From assembly GCA_037179335.1 (NCBI GenBank), contig JAKZHN010000016.1:558001-622000 (forward strand): a DNA stretch of 64,000 nt, written 5' to 3'. The first letter of the stretch is position 1. Every line of letters begins with the position of its first letter. This stretch comes from Cyclaneusma minus (taxonomy: Eukaryota > Ascomycota > Leotiomycetes > Marthamycetales > Marthamycetaceae). Of this stretch, positions 1 through 11,118 are shown piece after piece. The translations under genes were made by a program, and so were the position numbers. Below the pieces are notes generated by a model. That model searched no databases. It was not told where the DNA came from and saw only the letters and a list, made by a program, of their open reading frames with translations.

Positions 1-911
1 ACCGTCTCGATCACGAAGTTGGACGCGTAGAACCACGCTTTGCTGTCGTACCAAGGGAGACCGACCAACTTGTTGCCGGAGGGGAGGTAGTCAGCTGCGC
101 AACGCCAGCTGGCACCAAAGGACAGAAGAGTCGCCGAGAAGAGAATCATGTAGATCTTGGTGCTGAACTTGCCGGATCCGAAGTTGTCGACAGGCGTGGT
201 CTTGGGCCAGAAAACACAGAGAAGAGTCAGCGGGATGGGGAGGAATCCGATCACAGTGAAGTAGGTCAAGGTTGCCTTTTGGATGTTGTGGTCGATATTG
301 CGCGTGTGCGTGCTGAGGGTGTAGAACAGCTGGATGGTGCAGGTAATGGTCATGATGACCATCAAAAGAATCGAGGCGTGTACACTGCGGAAGGCGATGT
401 AGACACCCTTGTGCCATCCGACCTTGGGGTGAAGGGCGCGAGTGATACGGTGGAGCATGACGAGGTTGATCATGTACAGCATGACAGTACCGGCGGAGAT
501 CAAGATTTGGGCAGCCATCTGAATGTTGACGTTGGTGAGGTTGTAAGCCCAAGAGATGCGCAAAGAGCAGGAGATGACGCGCATCACAGAGAACCAAACA
601 AGCTGTCTGGAGGGCATGAATTTTCGGTCAATGGCTTTGCTCTGCTTGAAGAAGCGGAAATTGAGGACCAGAGAAACGAAGTAGATGACGAGGAAGACCG
701 AGCAGATTGGGACGTCGACAGTGGCATTGGGGATGCCACCCAGACCGTAGGAGGGCGGGGCCCACGGTCCCTTGGAGGAGTACGACTAGGGCAGAAGGTC
801 AGCTATCTTCAAGCGCAAGGTGTGAAGCTGGGGCAGACAGCTACTCACGATGTGTGGCGTCTCGGCCGCCATGGTAGAGGTCGCAGTTGCGCCGCCAGTG
901 GTTGCGGACAT
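1..911 (-). CDS. DUF3112-type seven-helix membrane protein (partial, C-terminus off the left edge)
   Basis: Reading leftwards, exon 1 is 911-849 and exon 2 runs from 785 past base 1, with a 63-base intron at 848-786 (GTGAGT donor, CTAG acceptor). The start gives an N-terminus beginning MSATTGGATATSTM. The product then has a short extracellular-looking segment (PPSYGLGGIPNATVDVPIC) and a series of hydrophobic helices: VFLVIYFVSLVLNF, ILISAGTVMLYMINLVML, SILLMVIMTITCTIQLFY, and further helices toward the edge. The GGIPNATVDVPICAVFL-like opening and FKQSKAIDRKF loop are what I know from the fungal family often annotated as family C-like GPCR or DUF3112. The ligand and function are not established, so this is a family-level call only. 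The last helices and the C-terminal tail lie outside the window. Confidence 0.8.
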
Positions 912-1236
912 GGTTGCGCAGATCAGAGCAGACACTCTGGGGATCAGTGGAGAAAGAGAGTGAAGATCGCCGGCAGGGAAGAGACAGCAAAGCAGTGGGA
1001 CGCGCAGAGACCGCAGAGCAAATGCGATTGAAGATGTCAAAGAGCGGACGCAGAGAGAGAGAGCGAGTGTCAACGAAGGGAAGTCCGAAGAGGGAGTTGT
1101 TTGGGTTTGGCTGCGGCGCCGTTAAGTACTCAGCAAGATCCTCGCGCTTAGCGTTTGCGGATTGTTAAGTGGAATTGTTTGCTAGAGAGAGATTTGGAGA
1201 GGCTTGGACTCGGCAATGGAGGCAGGGCTCGGCGGG

Positions 1237-1246
1237 TTTATATATA
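1237..1246 (-). promoter_or_regulatory. Candidate TATA box for the leftmost gene
   Basis: The minus strand reads TATATATAAA here, about 326 bases upstream of the start codon at 911. It is a good TATA match, but the distance implies a leader of roughly 300 bases, and the alternating TA run could be chance. Confidence 0.3.
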
Positions 1247-1779
1247 TATGACAGCGACAGGAAGCTGATCGAGCTGGAGCCACTATCGCAGCTTATATTG
1301 GCCGGATTCCTACAAAGAGCGTGCATTCTGGCAGTGGCACGGCCAAGCTGGAAGCGAGCAGTCTCACTCGCAGGCGCAGGAGGACAGCCAGACACCTTAC
1401 GGCCGCCCGTCGAGGTCAAGCCTGGACAAGACCGTCAACCACTTGACGTTGGAGGATGAGGAAGGCGCGCAACGTCGGCGAGTCGCACCTTGCAACTTGC
1501 GAGCTCCGACGTCAGCGGCCGGCCAATGGCAGCCCGCGGGGGGGAGCGCCCTCGTCCCAAGCCGGCCTAGCGCACTGAGCCGCGATAGGTAAGCACCACC
1601 CACATCGGTCTCTGCCATAAGACAGCCGACTCGCAGGCACAAAGAGGGCGAACTGCCTGCCCAGCTGCTGCGCCGGCCTCTTCCAGCTGGACCCTGGCCA
1701 TCCTCCCGCCAGCTTCGTGATAGACGTGCATGGCGGCGGTAGGAATAGATACGATGTGCAGCAAGAACTTTACAGTACC

Positions 1780-1833
1780 AAGAAATTTAATAAGAAATTT
1801 AACAAGAATATCAACAAGAATATCAACAAAAAA
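1780..1833. repeat. Short degenerate 12-base tandem repeat
   Basis: Two near copies of TAAGAAATTTAA are followed by two exact copies of AAGAATATCAAC and a run of A. It lies in the intergenic region and has no evident function. Confidence 0.5.
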
Positions 1834-3222
1834 ATTATAACAAAGGTCGTAGAACATCAACACAGGCAGTCTTGCATCGTCCCGCATCTGGCCTCGTGTC
1901 AAACATGCTCTGCACTCTGCACTGCACTGGCAGCTGCAGGCGCCGGGATGAACTCGAGCGAGATATCAGTGTGCCACAGCTGCAGACACCCCCGCAACTG
2001 CTTCCAGAGATGCCGAATGTGGTAATCAATGGTCGGCCTGGCTGCGCTCCCCCTCCCGCTGGCCTACCAACAGATACCTCGTACCGTCGTCGGTACCAAC
2101 CTCATCACATAGCTGCCGTTTGTGCTACTATGCGTAGTTCAAAGAGACCCAAGCAATTCAGCAAAATTCAACTAACTTGGAGAAGTCGAATAACTCGAAG
2201 AAATGATTAGAAGAAATACAAGGAACTAGGATGCAAAAGGAATTCAAGTAATCAGACGATATTTAACAGTGGACATATAACATGTCATAGCTAGCCCAAG
2301 GGCCAGCATCGTATTGCCCCCGACTGACGAAACGGAGGCCAATACCTACCTATATACCTTAGGTGAGGTCAGCTTTTGCAACAATCACCGGTGCGTAACC
2401 CGGGATGTTTGCAGCTGATCCGATGAACTCGTGGGCCTCGCGTGGCAGACGCCGTCGCCGTAGTACTTCAGTAGGGGTTGGCCGTGTAGAACTGTTCTGG
2501 AAGGCTTCTGGAAGCTCCCTTGTCTGTCATATTGTCGGCCTCGACCTGCACCTGCACGACCACCACCTTGCCCATTTTTGTGGCCTGCTATAGCCTTCAC
2601 CATCCCGAAGCCTCCCCCCGCAGTCCATGAGCACCACCGCTCTTCCAGGGCAGAGAACTCGAAGAAAGGGGACCGAAAAACGCGTGTGGACTTCGCAAGA
2701 CACTACTCCAGCATAGCCAGGCTGCCCGCCAGTGCTCGACCAGCGTGGCAACATTTCCCCTGGCTGTATCTGTTAGCAGAGGCTTGGTCCCTATCTCGGG
2801 GCTTCCATCGATGCCATCCGACGGTGGATTTGCAGTTTGTGAAACCTCCTTAAAACATTGGTACTTCGCGCGGCTTTACCGTCAGTTCCCCGACCCGTCC
2901 AGAAGCTCTCCTACCTACATATAAGTCTTGGTCCGGCAGATCGACAGAGTGAAGAGGGAACCGACAGAATCGAGAGAGAATCGACAGCTGGAATTTGCGA
3001 CAATCGCTTTGTTGCGTTGGCCACATTATTTGTGTCGAAGACTTGCTGTCCAAGCTTTAGGCTAGCGGGTCACGTGAATCCTTAGCGCGGGCCGCTTGTG
3101 AAACTGAAATGCCCGTACATTCCACTTTTTGCCCGCCTTTTGTTGATACACATGCACCCCCGACGTCCACAGATTGATATGAGGAGACCCGAATAGCTTC
3201 TTTCCAGCCTCTGCCCGTCGTC

Positions 3223-5067
3223 ATGTCGGCCACCTTCCCGTCCAACACGGATAGACGACCCTCCTACTCCGCCATCAACCCCCCTCAACGTTTACAGACC
3301 ACCACCGCGCCCGTCCCCTACACGTTCCAGTCGCGAACGCCTTCCCTGCTCGATTCAAACCCTGCTCAGGTTTTCCAGCCCGATAATTCCCAGGCGTCTA
3401 TCAGAGTCACCGAAGCTGCGCAGTACCAGGCAGCCAACTACACCATACACCACTACCAAGATGCCGCCACTCGATCCACTACTCCGCAGTATCGACCCGT
3501 ACAGCCCTCCCCCCAGCAGCAGCAGCAGGCACAATCTCAGCCAGGAGGTCGATCCCAGACCCTCCCGAACCTCAACGGCCCACAGACGCGACAGCAGGTC
3601 CAGCAGAGCAAGCAGCAGCAGCACCTGAATACTGCCCCGCAGTTCCAGACGATACAGAATGGGTCTCAACCGCGTCAAGCTGCTCAACAACAGCAGCAGG
3701 CGCAACAGCAGCATTCGCATCCGTCTCCAATGAACGGAGTTCCATTTTCGTCGCCGCAGACTCAACCGCAACAACTGCATACTGGTCTAGGTCAGATGCA
3801 ACCATCGCCCAACACGCCCTCCATGCAACCGAATATGGCTGCGCGGTATCCGCCCGTGCAGAACGGAACACCTCCACAGGCGCAGCAGCAGCAAGCTCGA
3901 CCGATCCAGCAGCCTCAAATGCCCCAGCATATGGATGTGCAGCAACCAATCTCTGTCCAGAGTGCATCACCACAGCAAGCTGCCTTGCAGCACGACTCTC
4001 CGGGCCAGGGCAGCCAGCCACCGCCGTCGGCAGAGAGTGCCAGCCCGGAGGTACAAATGACACCAGGTCCTCCTGGTGGGCTGAAAGAGCCTCCAACAAG
4101 TGGCCCGTTGTCCCTTCCGCGAGAAGGGAATTATTCGACATTCGATCTGCTGTTCAAAGCCGCGCAGTCCCATGCCCTAGCGAATGGATATGCCTTTGTT
4201 ATTGGCAGGAGCAAACGCAAGAAGAATGGTCTGAAGAAGGTTCTTCTGGCTTGCGATCGAGGTGGTCAATTTCAAGAACGCGTGAATCCGGACCAGAGGA
4301 AGCGCAAGACCACGAGCAGAAAGTGCGGCTGCGAGTTCGGAATCTATGCAATTGAGGAAAGGACGGAATGGCTGTTGCGATACAGAATTGAGGGCAGCCA
4401 TGCATACCACAATCATGCTCCAAGTGAAAGCCCGAGTGAGCACCCAGCTGCCAGGAAACTGGATAATACGACCGTGGCGGCAGTGGCAGCGCTCAAAAAT
4501 AGCGGTATGTTGGTGTCATTCTCTCGTTCTACCTACGCCTTCTGTTGCCGCAAACAACGGTTTCTCTTATCGATACTATGAAATATCATGAAGGATTGTT
4601 TGAGTCGAGCACACTTGTTGAAGTTTGGTTGCAACTACTAACACCTGTTAGGCGTCTCGGCCCGTGACACCCTTCAAATCCTGCAAACGCAGTCACCCCA
4701 CACCCTACTCAAGGCACGCGACGTTTACAATGCTCGAGCCGCCCTCCGCCGCAACCCCTCGGTTGTCGACCCCAGCATCCAGGTCGATGTGCCGACAATC
4801 TACAAGCGCCCCACCCTTTCGACGGAGGAACGCGTCGTGACCGAATGCCGCATGGAAGTGGAGAAGGCCAAGAAGGAGTTGGCTGAAGCGCGCGAGGCGT
4901 GGCAGAAGGAGGTCGAGACCCTGAAGCAGCAACTCCGCGAGCGAGACCAGCAGATTGAGAAGTTCGAAATGTTCATTGATATCTGCAATCAGCGGGTGAT
5001 GGTGCAACGGGAGCGACTGAGTGACAATTCAGGGGCTCAAGGTGATGGCAGCGGAGGACTGCCATAG
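3223..5067 (+). CDS. Glutamine-rich FAR1/WRKY-GCM1-type zinc-finger protein with C-terminal coiled coil
   Basis: Exons are 3223-4504 and 4652-5067 (565 aa). The intron has a GTATGT donor, an ACTAAC branch site and a TTAG acceptor. Residues 1-300 are low-complexity, rich in Gln, Pro and Ser, with many short Q runs, as in activation domains. Residues about 303-402 form a FAR1-like DNA-binding domain: hydrophobic STFDLLFKAAQSHALANGYA, a basic RSKRKK segment, a Cys in LLACDRGG, a second at KCGCEFG, and a terminal HNHAPS that supplies the paired histidines of a C2H2 WRKY-GCM1 zinc fold. After the intron the protein ends in a charged heptad-like region (MEVEKAKKELAEAREAW onward), predicted to be a dimerising coiled coil. 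No MULE transposase domain follows, so this looks like a host regulator and not a transposase. Target genes are unknown. Confidence 0.8.
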
Positions 5068-6671
5068 GCGTTGGAGGGAATTTTACGATAATGATTCGCA
5101 TGCACAGTCCAGTTTCTCAAGTGTGGGTGGCACGGGTGGGTAACAAAAGGAGGGAGTTTGCTTATGGGCACCACGTGCATGGCGAGGTGTTATTGCGATC
5201 AAGAGGTGGGACTCGGGTATCTGAGATAAGGGGGGAGTTTTAAGGAACTTGCATTGCTGCGGTACCTGGCGATAGCACCCCTTGCTTAGCTTAGATATCC
5301 AACGATTTTCCCTTGAGATTCCTGGCAGCCTGACGAAGGACCACAAACCGTCTGGGATTTGGGAATTGCGCCCCGCCTTTCAGACAATCACTGACTGTTT
5401 CTGCGATCCGGATAGCGGAGTTATAGGTAAGGTTTTTACTGACTCCCACATAGCTTAGCCGATATACCGGTGGGGGATATCTTTCAAGAGGTGACTTCGC
5501 GGCATTCAGTACATGTCGGACCCGAGTGTTAAGCAGTCCGTTGGCACGGCTGGTACCAAAGTTCTTACCAAGCCTGATGGTGCGGTCCGGGGTAGACCGG
5601 CTCGCTTGCTGCAAGATGATTGATGTGGTGCAGTCAGCTCGGTACGTCACGGGTGAGGTAGGTAATATATGAGAGAGGCTACGCGATGTCGGTCAGTTGG
5701 GAAGTTGAGCTTGCTGGCCAGGTCTTCCGGAAGGGGTGTTCATTTCTTGAGCGTGAGCGTCTTCGGGGTCCTGGGGAGCGAGAACGTTAGAGCGAGGTTG
5801 TAGTGTGTCGGGGAAGCATATTCCCTTTTGCAGATTGAATATTTGACGATAGTCATTATTCCTAGCAGCATGGAATACAAAAATAGGTAAGGTATGGGGA
5901 TAGCTTCAATCCCTTTTCCTTCGATTCAGGCACCGCCCTAGATGAGCGTTGAGACCATCCCATATTAATTCTATCAAGTGCGTCAGACATCGAGATGCGA
6001 GGGGCCTTTGTTAGGGACGCGTATAAGATCGTAGCCTAGGTGTACCTAACCATGCGCTCTAAGCCCTGATGAACCGGCGCTGGCTCGCAACTTCTTCCTG
6101 TTATCTGCACGGTGGGTTCCCTTTCGACAGAGTTTCATGCATCTTTCATTGACCCAAGACTGTGCCCTGGCAGTATTTTACACGTAACCCATCTGTCACC
6201 CATCTGGCTATATAACACCCATCCTTATAAAATGCAGCGCTAAGTCGCCAGGAGTCCACAAATGGAGAGTTGAGAGTGTCTAATCCGATCCCACAAATAC
6301 AACATGAAAAGCCAGATGCGCCGGCTCCAATAAGCCGAAGCTCCTTTCGCTAGGATCCCCAATTCGAACGCCGACGCTTGGCTCGATGTTGGTACATGCG
6401 CAACAGAGCAAGATGACTGCAACCCGTGACGCCGGCTTAGAGTTATCCCCGCCCCAGAACCTTTTCGCACGCCTTGAGCAAGAGCACAAATAACAGTTCA
6501 CTGCCACCGCACAGATCTGGCATTATGGGGTATCAAACATAGCGAAACATAGAAAAGTCGGCCGTAATGCCGCACAGCGTTGTGCAGCCCAGAGAGATGA
6601 GAACAGTCGAACCGGCAAGTAGTGTCACCGGGATTGTATGCGGTCATCGTAATTTGTATCAAGAGAATCGC
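5068..6671. other. Intergenic region between convergent genes
   Basis: This 1.6 kb stretch carries the 3' ends of two convergent genes. A 119-codon frame on the minus strand at 5291-5650 is the longest open stretch, but I could not link it to any family and do not call it. No RNA gene or repeat was recognised. Confidence 0.5.
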
Positions 6672-9600
6672 TTAAATCGATATCTCAACCTTGCCGCCGT
6701 CGAGAAGTTCAACGATCTTACTTGACACATTGCTGGGGTAGGGTCGAGTAAGCATCTCCTGAACGACACGCTGCGCAGAGAGGCGGTCTTCAGCAGCCAA
6801 ATAAGCGCGAGTCATGGCTTCATAAGTGCTAGGTTCCCGGGCGACAGAAGCAAAGATAGCCTCGCTTTTGGCGAGGTTGTTCTCACTAGCCCAGCCTTTG
6901 ATCAGGGTGTTGGCGATGTAGGGAGTCATTTGAATTCCCTTTGAGGCCATCTGTTGCAAGACGGGCTCGGTTTCCGCCACCTTATGGTTCGCCACCATGG
7001 ATTCGAAGAGTGCCTGGTAGAGACATGGCTCAGGTGCGATGGATGGGTCGGCGATGACGGAGTCGAAGACAGCCCGGGCACCGTCCACGTCGTGCATCAT
7101 GCAGCCCTTTGCCTTGATCAAAGCTGAGTAGTGAATCGCCTCGGGCCTGCTACCAGTGCTCCGGATGAGATCAAGGACAGCTTCGGCAGCGGGCATGTTG
7201 ATGGGCTCAAGGGTTGCGTGTGCATCAATCAGAATCTTGTAGGTATGGTCGGTAGCTTCAATACCCTTGCTCTTCATCCTCTCGTAGTAAGCCAGTACTT
7301 TGCTCTTGTCATGCCTGGTGTTGAGGAAAAACTGCATCATGCAGTTGTAGGGGGCTGGCTTGCGCTTGTAATCCGGCTGGGCTTCCATCTCATCAAAAAG
7401 GTCCTCGGCAAATTTCTCATCGCTGACACGAGTGAGAGCATTGACGACGGTACCGTAGGTAACACTCGTAGGGTGAATCCCAAGTCCGCGCATTTCGCCA
7501 AAGTAGTAAAGACAGTCATCAATGCGACGTGCCTTGCCCAGCTTCCCAATGAGTGCGTTGTAGAGGAAAGGAGAGGGTTCAACGCCTTCCTCCCTGGCAC
7601 GGCGAAAGATCTTCACGGCCTCGGAAGCCTCATCAAATGTCTTGGCGGACTTCTTGAGAGTAGTGATGTACAAACCATAGTTGTTCGCAGATGGGGCGGC
7701 CCCCATATCAAGCAGTTCTTGGTGGTAGCGTCCTGCGAGAGAGCGATTTCCAGACTCCAGACACGCTCCCACCATGGCATCGAGAATGGAAACCCAGCCA
7801 TATCTGACGACTGGATACTGGGTTAGCAGTGGAATATCGGTTCTAGCCATGGCAAGAATGTCGTGAGCCAAATTCATGCGGTTTTCCTTAGCTGCTGCCA
7901 TGATCAACTTCGCGTACGTGATGTAGCGAAGGTGACGACCAGCGCGGCGGACATTCCGGAATCGAGCCATAGCCTCGTTCAACCGGGAATGCTTGGCTCG
8001 GGAACCGTTACCTCTCTCGAGCTCGTCGGCAATGAGTGACGAGCTCTTGAAGTCAGTAGAAGCCGCATAAGGATCGTACGTGTCTTCCAGAGCGGGCTCG
8101 AAGGTGGTAGGAGTCAAGGATGGCGTAAAGGGGGCTGGAGTGTAAGACGACTGCGTGTAGCCTTGCAGTTCGGGAGTCAAACTGGGGTATTGAATGCCCT
8201 TCGAGGCCATGAATTTCATGACCACTTCCATCCCTTCCTCAATCTCCATTGCAAGTGACGAGAAGTGGTCTGTACTTGTGGATCGAATCCGAGAGAACAT
8301 TTGCTCAGCTTCAGCGAAACCCTCATTCACTCGGCCACTTCCAATAAGAGCCATTGCGTACATGGCAGTAGGCTCAATGAAGTCTGAAGTGACCGTAATG
8401 CTAGGGGAAGACAGTATTTGCCAGTAAGCCTGAGCGGAGATGACATCGCCGCTTCGGACGCTCAGGGCAAGCATTGCCATCGTTGGAGTAGCTATGTGTG
8501 CAAAATCGCGAGGGATATTTGAGAATGCAGCACTCGCGACCGCCGCGGCACCACGGTCAGCAGCGGATGCAACAATATCGCTCATAGCATTGACTCTGGC
8601 AGAAGATTCCAAGTTTTCAGCCCAAGCAAGAGCCTCAAAGAAGTACCTCTTCTCAAGCAACGACTTGATGAAACCTTGAGAAATGACGATATTCTGCAGG
8701 CTAGCATTGGGGCCATACTCATGCAGCATCTTCTCGTAGAACCTCACAGCCCCTTGGACCTTATCGGACATGATGTAAGCACGGACAACAGCAGCGTAGA
8801 CAGCAAAGTCTTGGCGATCTGAAAGACTGTGTTTACCTTGGTCGTCGGCTATGGCAAGAGATCTGTATTCGTTGTAGCACTCGACGGCGTTGACCAGATC
8901 ACCGGAAGCGGCAGAAGCTTGGATCATGTGAGGAAACATGCCAGAGACGGGAGTAACCTTGCTGACTTCCATATGATCGTAGACTCGGTACATCTCCTTC
9001 ACACGATTTGTTCGAGCACAAGCGGAAATCATGTTCGAGTAGGTCTCAGCAGGGAAGACATCCTTACGTGCAAGGATGGCTTCGTTGTAGAACTTGAGGG
9101 CAAGATCGAGTTGGTCTTCTTCCTCGAGGATAGCGTAGTCGAGCTCGTTTGATGCGAGCATGAACTTTCCATCTTCCTCCACGCCTCCGTAACGAAGTCG
9201 CTTGACCTCCAAAGCATCTTTCTCACGAGCAATCTCCTGAGATCTTGACGAGATCAGGTCGATCAGCCTGGCATAGCTTCTGGGATTGGGCTCCACTTTG
9301 CGGCGAAGCATGTCGGCATAGATGTCCAGGGCTTTGGGGACAACTTGGGTCTTTTCCGCAGTGAGGTGAACTGCGGCATCGATAAGTGCATTGTACGAGT
9401 CGGCGGTAGGCTTAATGCCTGCGACCAGCATAGACTGGAAGACGGGAGGAATATCGCCATATCGTTGCGTCTGAGACAGCTTTTGTAGGTGCTCGGCGTA
9501 GGTTTGCGACTGACTCTCCGCGCGGACTGGAGTTTTGGGTTCATACGTCTTGTCGGATGGGATCGCTCGTGGTGTAACAGGAGTGCGTGGAGGACTGAGC

Positions 9601-10226
9601 AACTTGGCTTCCTGCGCGGCCAATTCAGCATTCTCGGCCGCAATGCTCTTTTGCGCCTGGGATTTGATTTCCTCAGCGATGGCCGCATTGATCTGAGCCA
9701 ACGCGGCATCTTCGGCATTTCCACCTCCTCCTCTCCTTAGGTCGTCGACTGCACTTGTGCTGTATGCTCGCTCAAGAGGCTTCGGTACCTCGAGTGATTG
9801 TTGCTGTACCTTAACGTCCTGGATTTCAGCATCCTTGCCTTCCACCTCTTCTACAGCATTCAACGGCCTCCATTCAATGCGTTTTGCAAACTGAAACTGC
9901 ACCCATTCCTTCTCTGGCTCTCCAGCAATCTGATGCTTCTTCCACGCGTCAAAGTAGGCATCTAGGCCGCCATCATTGACAGCCTTCTCGACTCGGCCCT
10001 CGGCAACGGCATTGCTCGTGCCGGCACTGCTGTGGAAAGCATTGTGAAATTGGTAACTTGGGAGCCTACCAAATCGGTTCTGCCTGCGATTGAAGCTGCG
10101 CGATTGGTGGGAAGTCTGATAGACCGGATGAGTTGCGGCGACAACAGACTGGGCGTATCCGTGGGTGAAAGTCTTTGCGATACCTTGACGTGCAAGATTC
10201 GAGTAGAGGTTGGAGTAAATAGGCAT
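6672..10226 (-). CDS. Large mitochondrial pentatricopeptide-repeat protein, CYA-5-like
   Basis: A single 1184-aa frame without introns. The N-terminus (MPIYSNLYSNLARQGIAKTF and on to about residue 70) is rich in Arg, Ser, His and Phe with almost no acidic residues, as expected of a mitochondrial presequence. Acidic and Gln/Ala-rich linkers follow, then many helical-pair repeats of PPR type. Clear units include SYNALIDAAVHL, TYSNMISACARTNRVKEMYR and, from about residue 845 to 1130, a regular run with phrases such as FLYNALIGKLGKARRIDDCL, TYGTVVNALTRVSDEKFAED and TYKILIDAHATLEP. PPR proteins bind organellar RNA. The length and layout match Neurospora CYA-5, which is needed for cytochrome oxidase subunit 1 expression, but orthology is an inference. 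It is divergent from ERG8 across a shared 0.9 kb promoter region. Confidence 0.85.
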   Translation of the reverse strand: MPIYSNLYSNLARQGIAKTFTHGYAQSVVAATHPVYQTSHQSRSFNRRQNRFGRLPSYQFHNAFHSSAGTSNAVAEGRVEKAVNDGGLDAYFDAWKKHQIAGEPEKEWVQFQFAKRIEWRPLNAVEEVEGKDAEIQDVKVQQQSLEVPKPLERAYSTSAVDDLRRGGGGNAEDAALAQINAAIAEEIKSQAQKSIAAENAELAAQEAKLLSPPRTPVTPRAIPSDKTYEPKTPVRAESQSQTYAEHLQKLSQTQRYGDIPPVFQSMLVAGIKPTADSYNALIDAAVHLTAEKTQVVPKALDIYADMLRRKVEPNPRSYARLIDLISSRSQEIAREKDALEVKRLRYGGVEEDGKFMLASNELDYAILEEEDQLDLALKFYNEAILARKDVFPAETYSNMISACARTNRVKEMYRVYDHMEVSKVTPVSGMFPHMIQASAASGDLVNAVECYNEYRSLAIADDQGKHSLSDRQDFAVYAAVVRAYIMSDKVQGAVRFYEKMLHEYGPNASLQNIVISQGFIKSLLEKRYFFEALAWAENLESSARVNAMSDIVASAADRGAAAVASAAFSNIPRDFAHIATPTMAMLALSVRSGDVISAQAYWQILSSPSITVTSDFIEPTAMYAMALIGSGRVNEGFAEAEQMFSRIRSTSTDHFSSLAMEIEEGMEVVMKFMASKGIQYPSLTPELQGYTQSSYTPAPFTPSLTPTTFEPALEDTYDPYAASTDFKSSSLIADELERGNGSRAKHSRLNEAMARFRNVRRAGRHLRYITYAKLIMAAAKENRMNLAHDILAMARTDIPLLTQYPVVRYGWVSILDAMVGACLESGNRSLAGRYHQELLDMGAAPSANNYGLYITTLKKSAKTFDEASEAVKIFRRAREEGVEPSPFLYNALIGKLGKARRIDDCLYYFGEMRGLGIHPTSVTYGTVVNALTRVSDEKFAEDLFDEMEAQPDYKRKPAPYNCMMQFFLNTRHDKSKVLAYYERMKSKGIEATDHTYKILIDAHATLEPINMPAAEAVLDLIRSTGSRPEAIHYSALIKAKGCMMHDVDGARAVFDSVIADPSIAPEPCLYQALFESMVANHKVAETEPVLQQMASKGIQMTPYIANTLIKGWASENNLAKSEAIFASVAREPSTYEAMTRAYLAAEDRLSAQRVVQEMLTRPYPSNVSSKIVELLDGGKVEISI

Positions 10227-11118
10227 TTATGATATTATCAAGTCTCTCGAAGAAGAGAGGAAGGCTGATGGCGCAGTCGTTAGTCGGGGCTGCCTGGTCA
10301 CACTGGATTCTGGGGAGGCCAGCTTACAGATGAGGGCAAGTTGATAGTCAATTGCAGGTTCATTTGACAGCTTGGGGGCCGTCAAACAAACGCGCTGGCA
10401 AATTGGTATCGGGTCGAATTGCTCAAGAATCTGAGGCTGATGGGGGACAAACGAATATTTTTTTGAGGGTGCGACTGGTCGAAGGGGAGAGGTCTGGTGG
10501 GTGTCGAGGACTCGCGTGCCTTAGGGTTAGGCCAGAGCAAGATGCGACTTTCGCGCCTTGGAATCTCGCGAGGCAGGTGGATGAAGAGACCGTGGGAGAG
10601 TTCCAACGGAAGAGATGGGTTGAGCTGGAAGGCGAATCACGAAGACAGGACGGTCACAAGGGACATAGCAGGAAAAAGACGGGAGAGAGAGACACCGGCG
10701 GCCAACACAAAAAACGGACTTCGGACAGCACTGACAGAAAGAGTCACAGCTCAGATCTGCAGAGTCATGAGTAATCGAAGGACGATCCGGGCGCTGGTGC
10801 CTGCTGTCGAGATCCCTGCACGACGAGAGATCCTCGAGAAAGAATCGGAGGCAAGGATCACGAGAATCCGCCGAAAATGCAGCTAAGGCCCAGAAGAGTC
10901 GTAACGCGGCGATTTGATTCGGGTTTATCGGCGGAGTTACGCGCACCTTCGGGCCCGAAAGTCCGAGCTGGAGCTGACCATTGATGATTGAGCTCTGCTG
11001 ACGGAATTCTCTCCAGCTTCGGCCCCCTGAATTCCTCCACTCCTCGAGTGCAGTTTGACGACTCCGCCAAGCTCCTGATAAACCCGATCGACCGCCTGCC
11101 ATTCTCCTGGGCCTTCCA
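10227..11118. promoter_or_regulatory. Shared promoter region of the PPR gene and ERG8
   Basis: The two start codons are 892 bases apart on opposite strands, so both promoters and leaders fall here. There is no clear TATA box. Open frames that cross it are purine-rich by composition and show no recognisable domain. Confidence 0.6.

Larger units (their letters stand above)
912..3222. other. Intergenic region between divergent genes
   Basis: This 2.3 kb stretch separates the leftward membrane-protein gene from the rightward zinc-finger gene, so it holds both promoters. I see a TATA-like run at 1237-1246 and a small AT-rich repeat at 1780-1833. There is no open frame that looks coded in either direction. 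Confidence 0.6.

Noticed and set aside
91..597. 168-codon minus-strand frame in the first gene
   Set aside because: Wrong frame of the same gene; the true frame gives transmembrane helices while this one is His/Pro-rich.
279..1031. 250-codon plus-strand frame at the left end
   Set aside because: It runs opposite to the membrane-protein gene, whose helices and splice junction are clear; the plus frame is Asp/Gly/His-rich shadow sequence.
5291..5650. 119-codon minus-strand frame between the zinc-finger and PPR genes
   Set aside because: Plausible amino-acid make-up but no domain, no neighbours to join and no start context; it might be a relic and cannot be supported.
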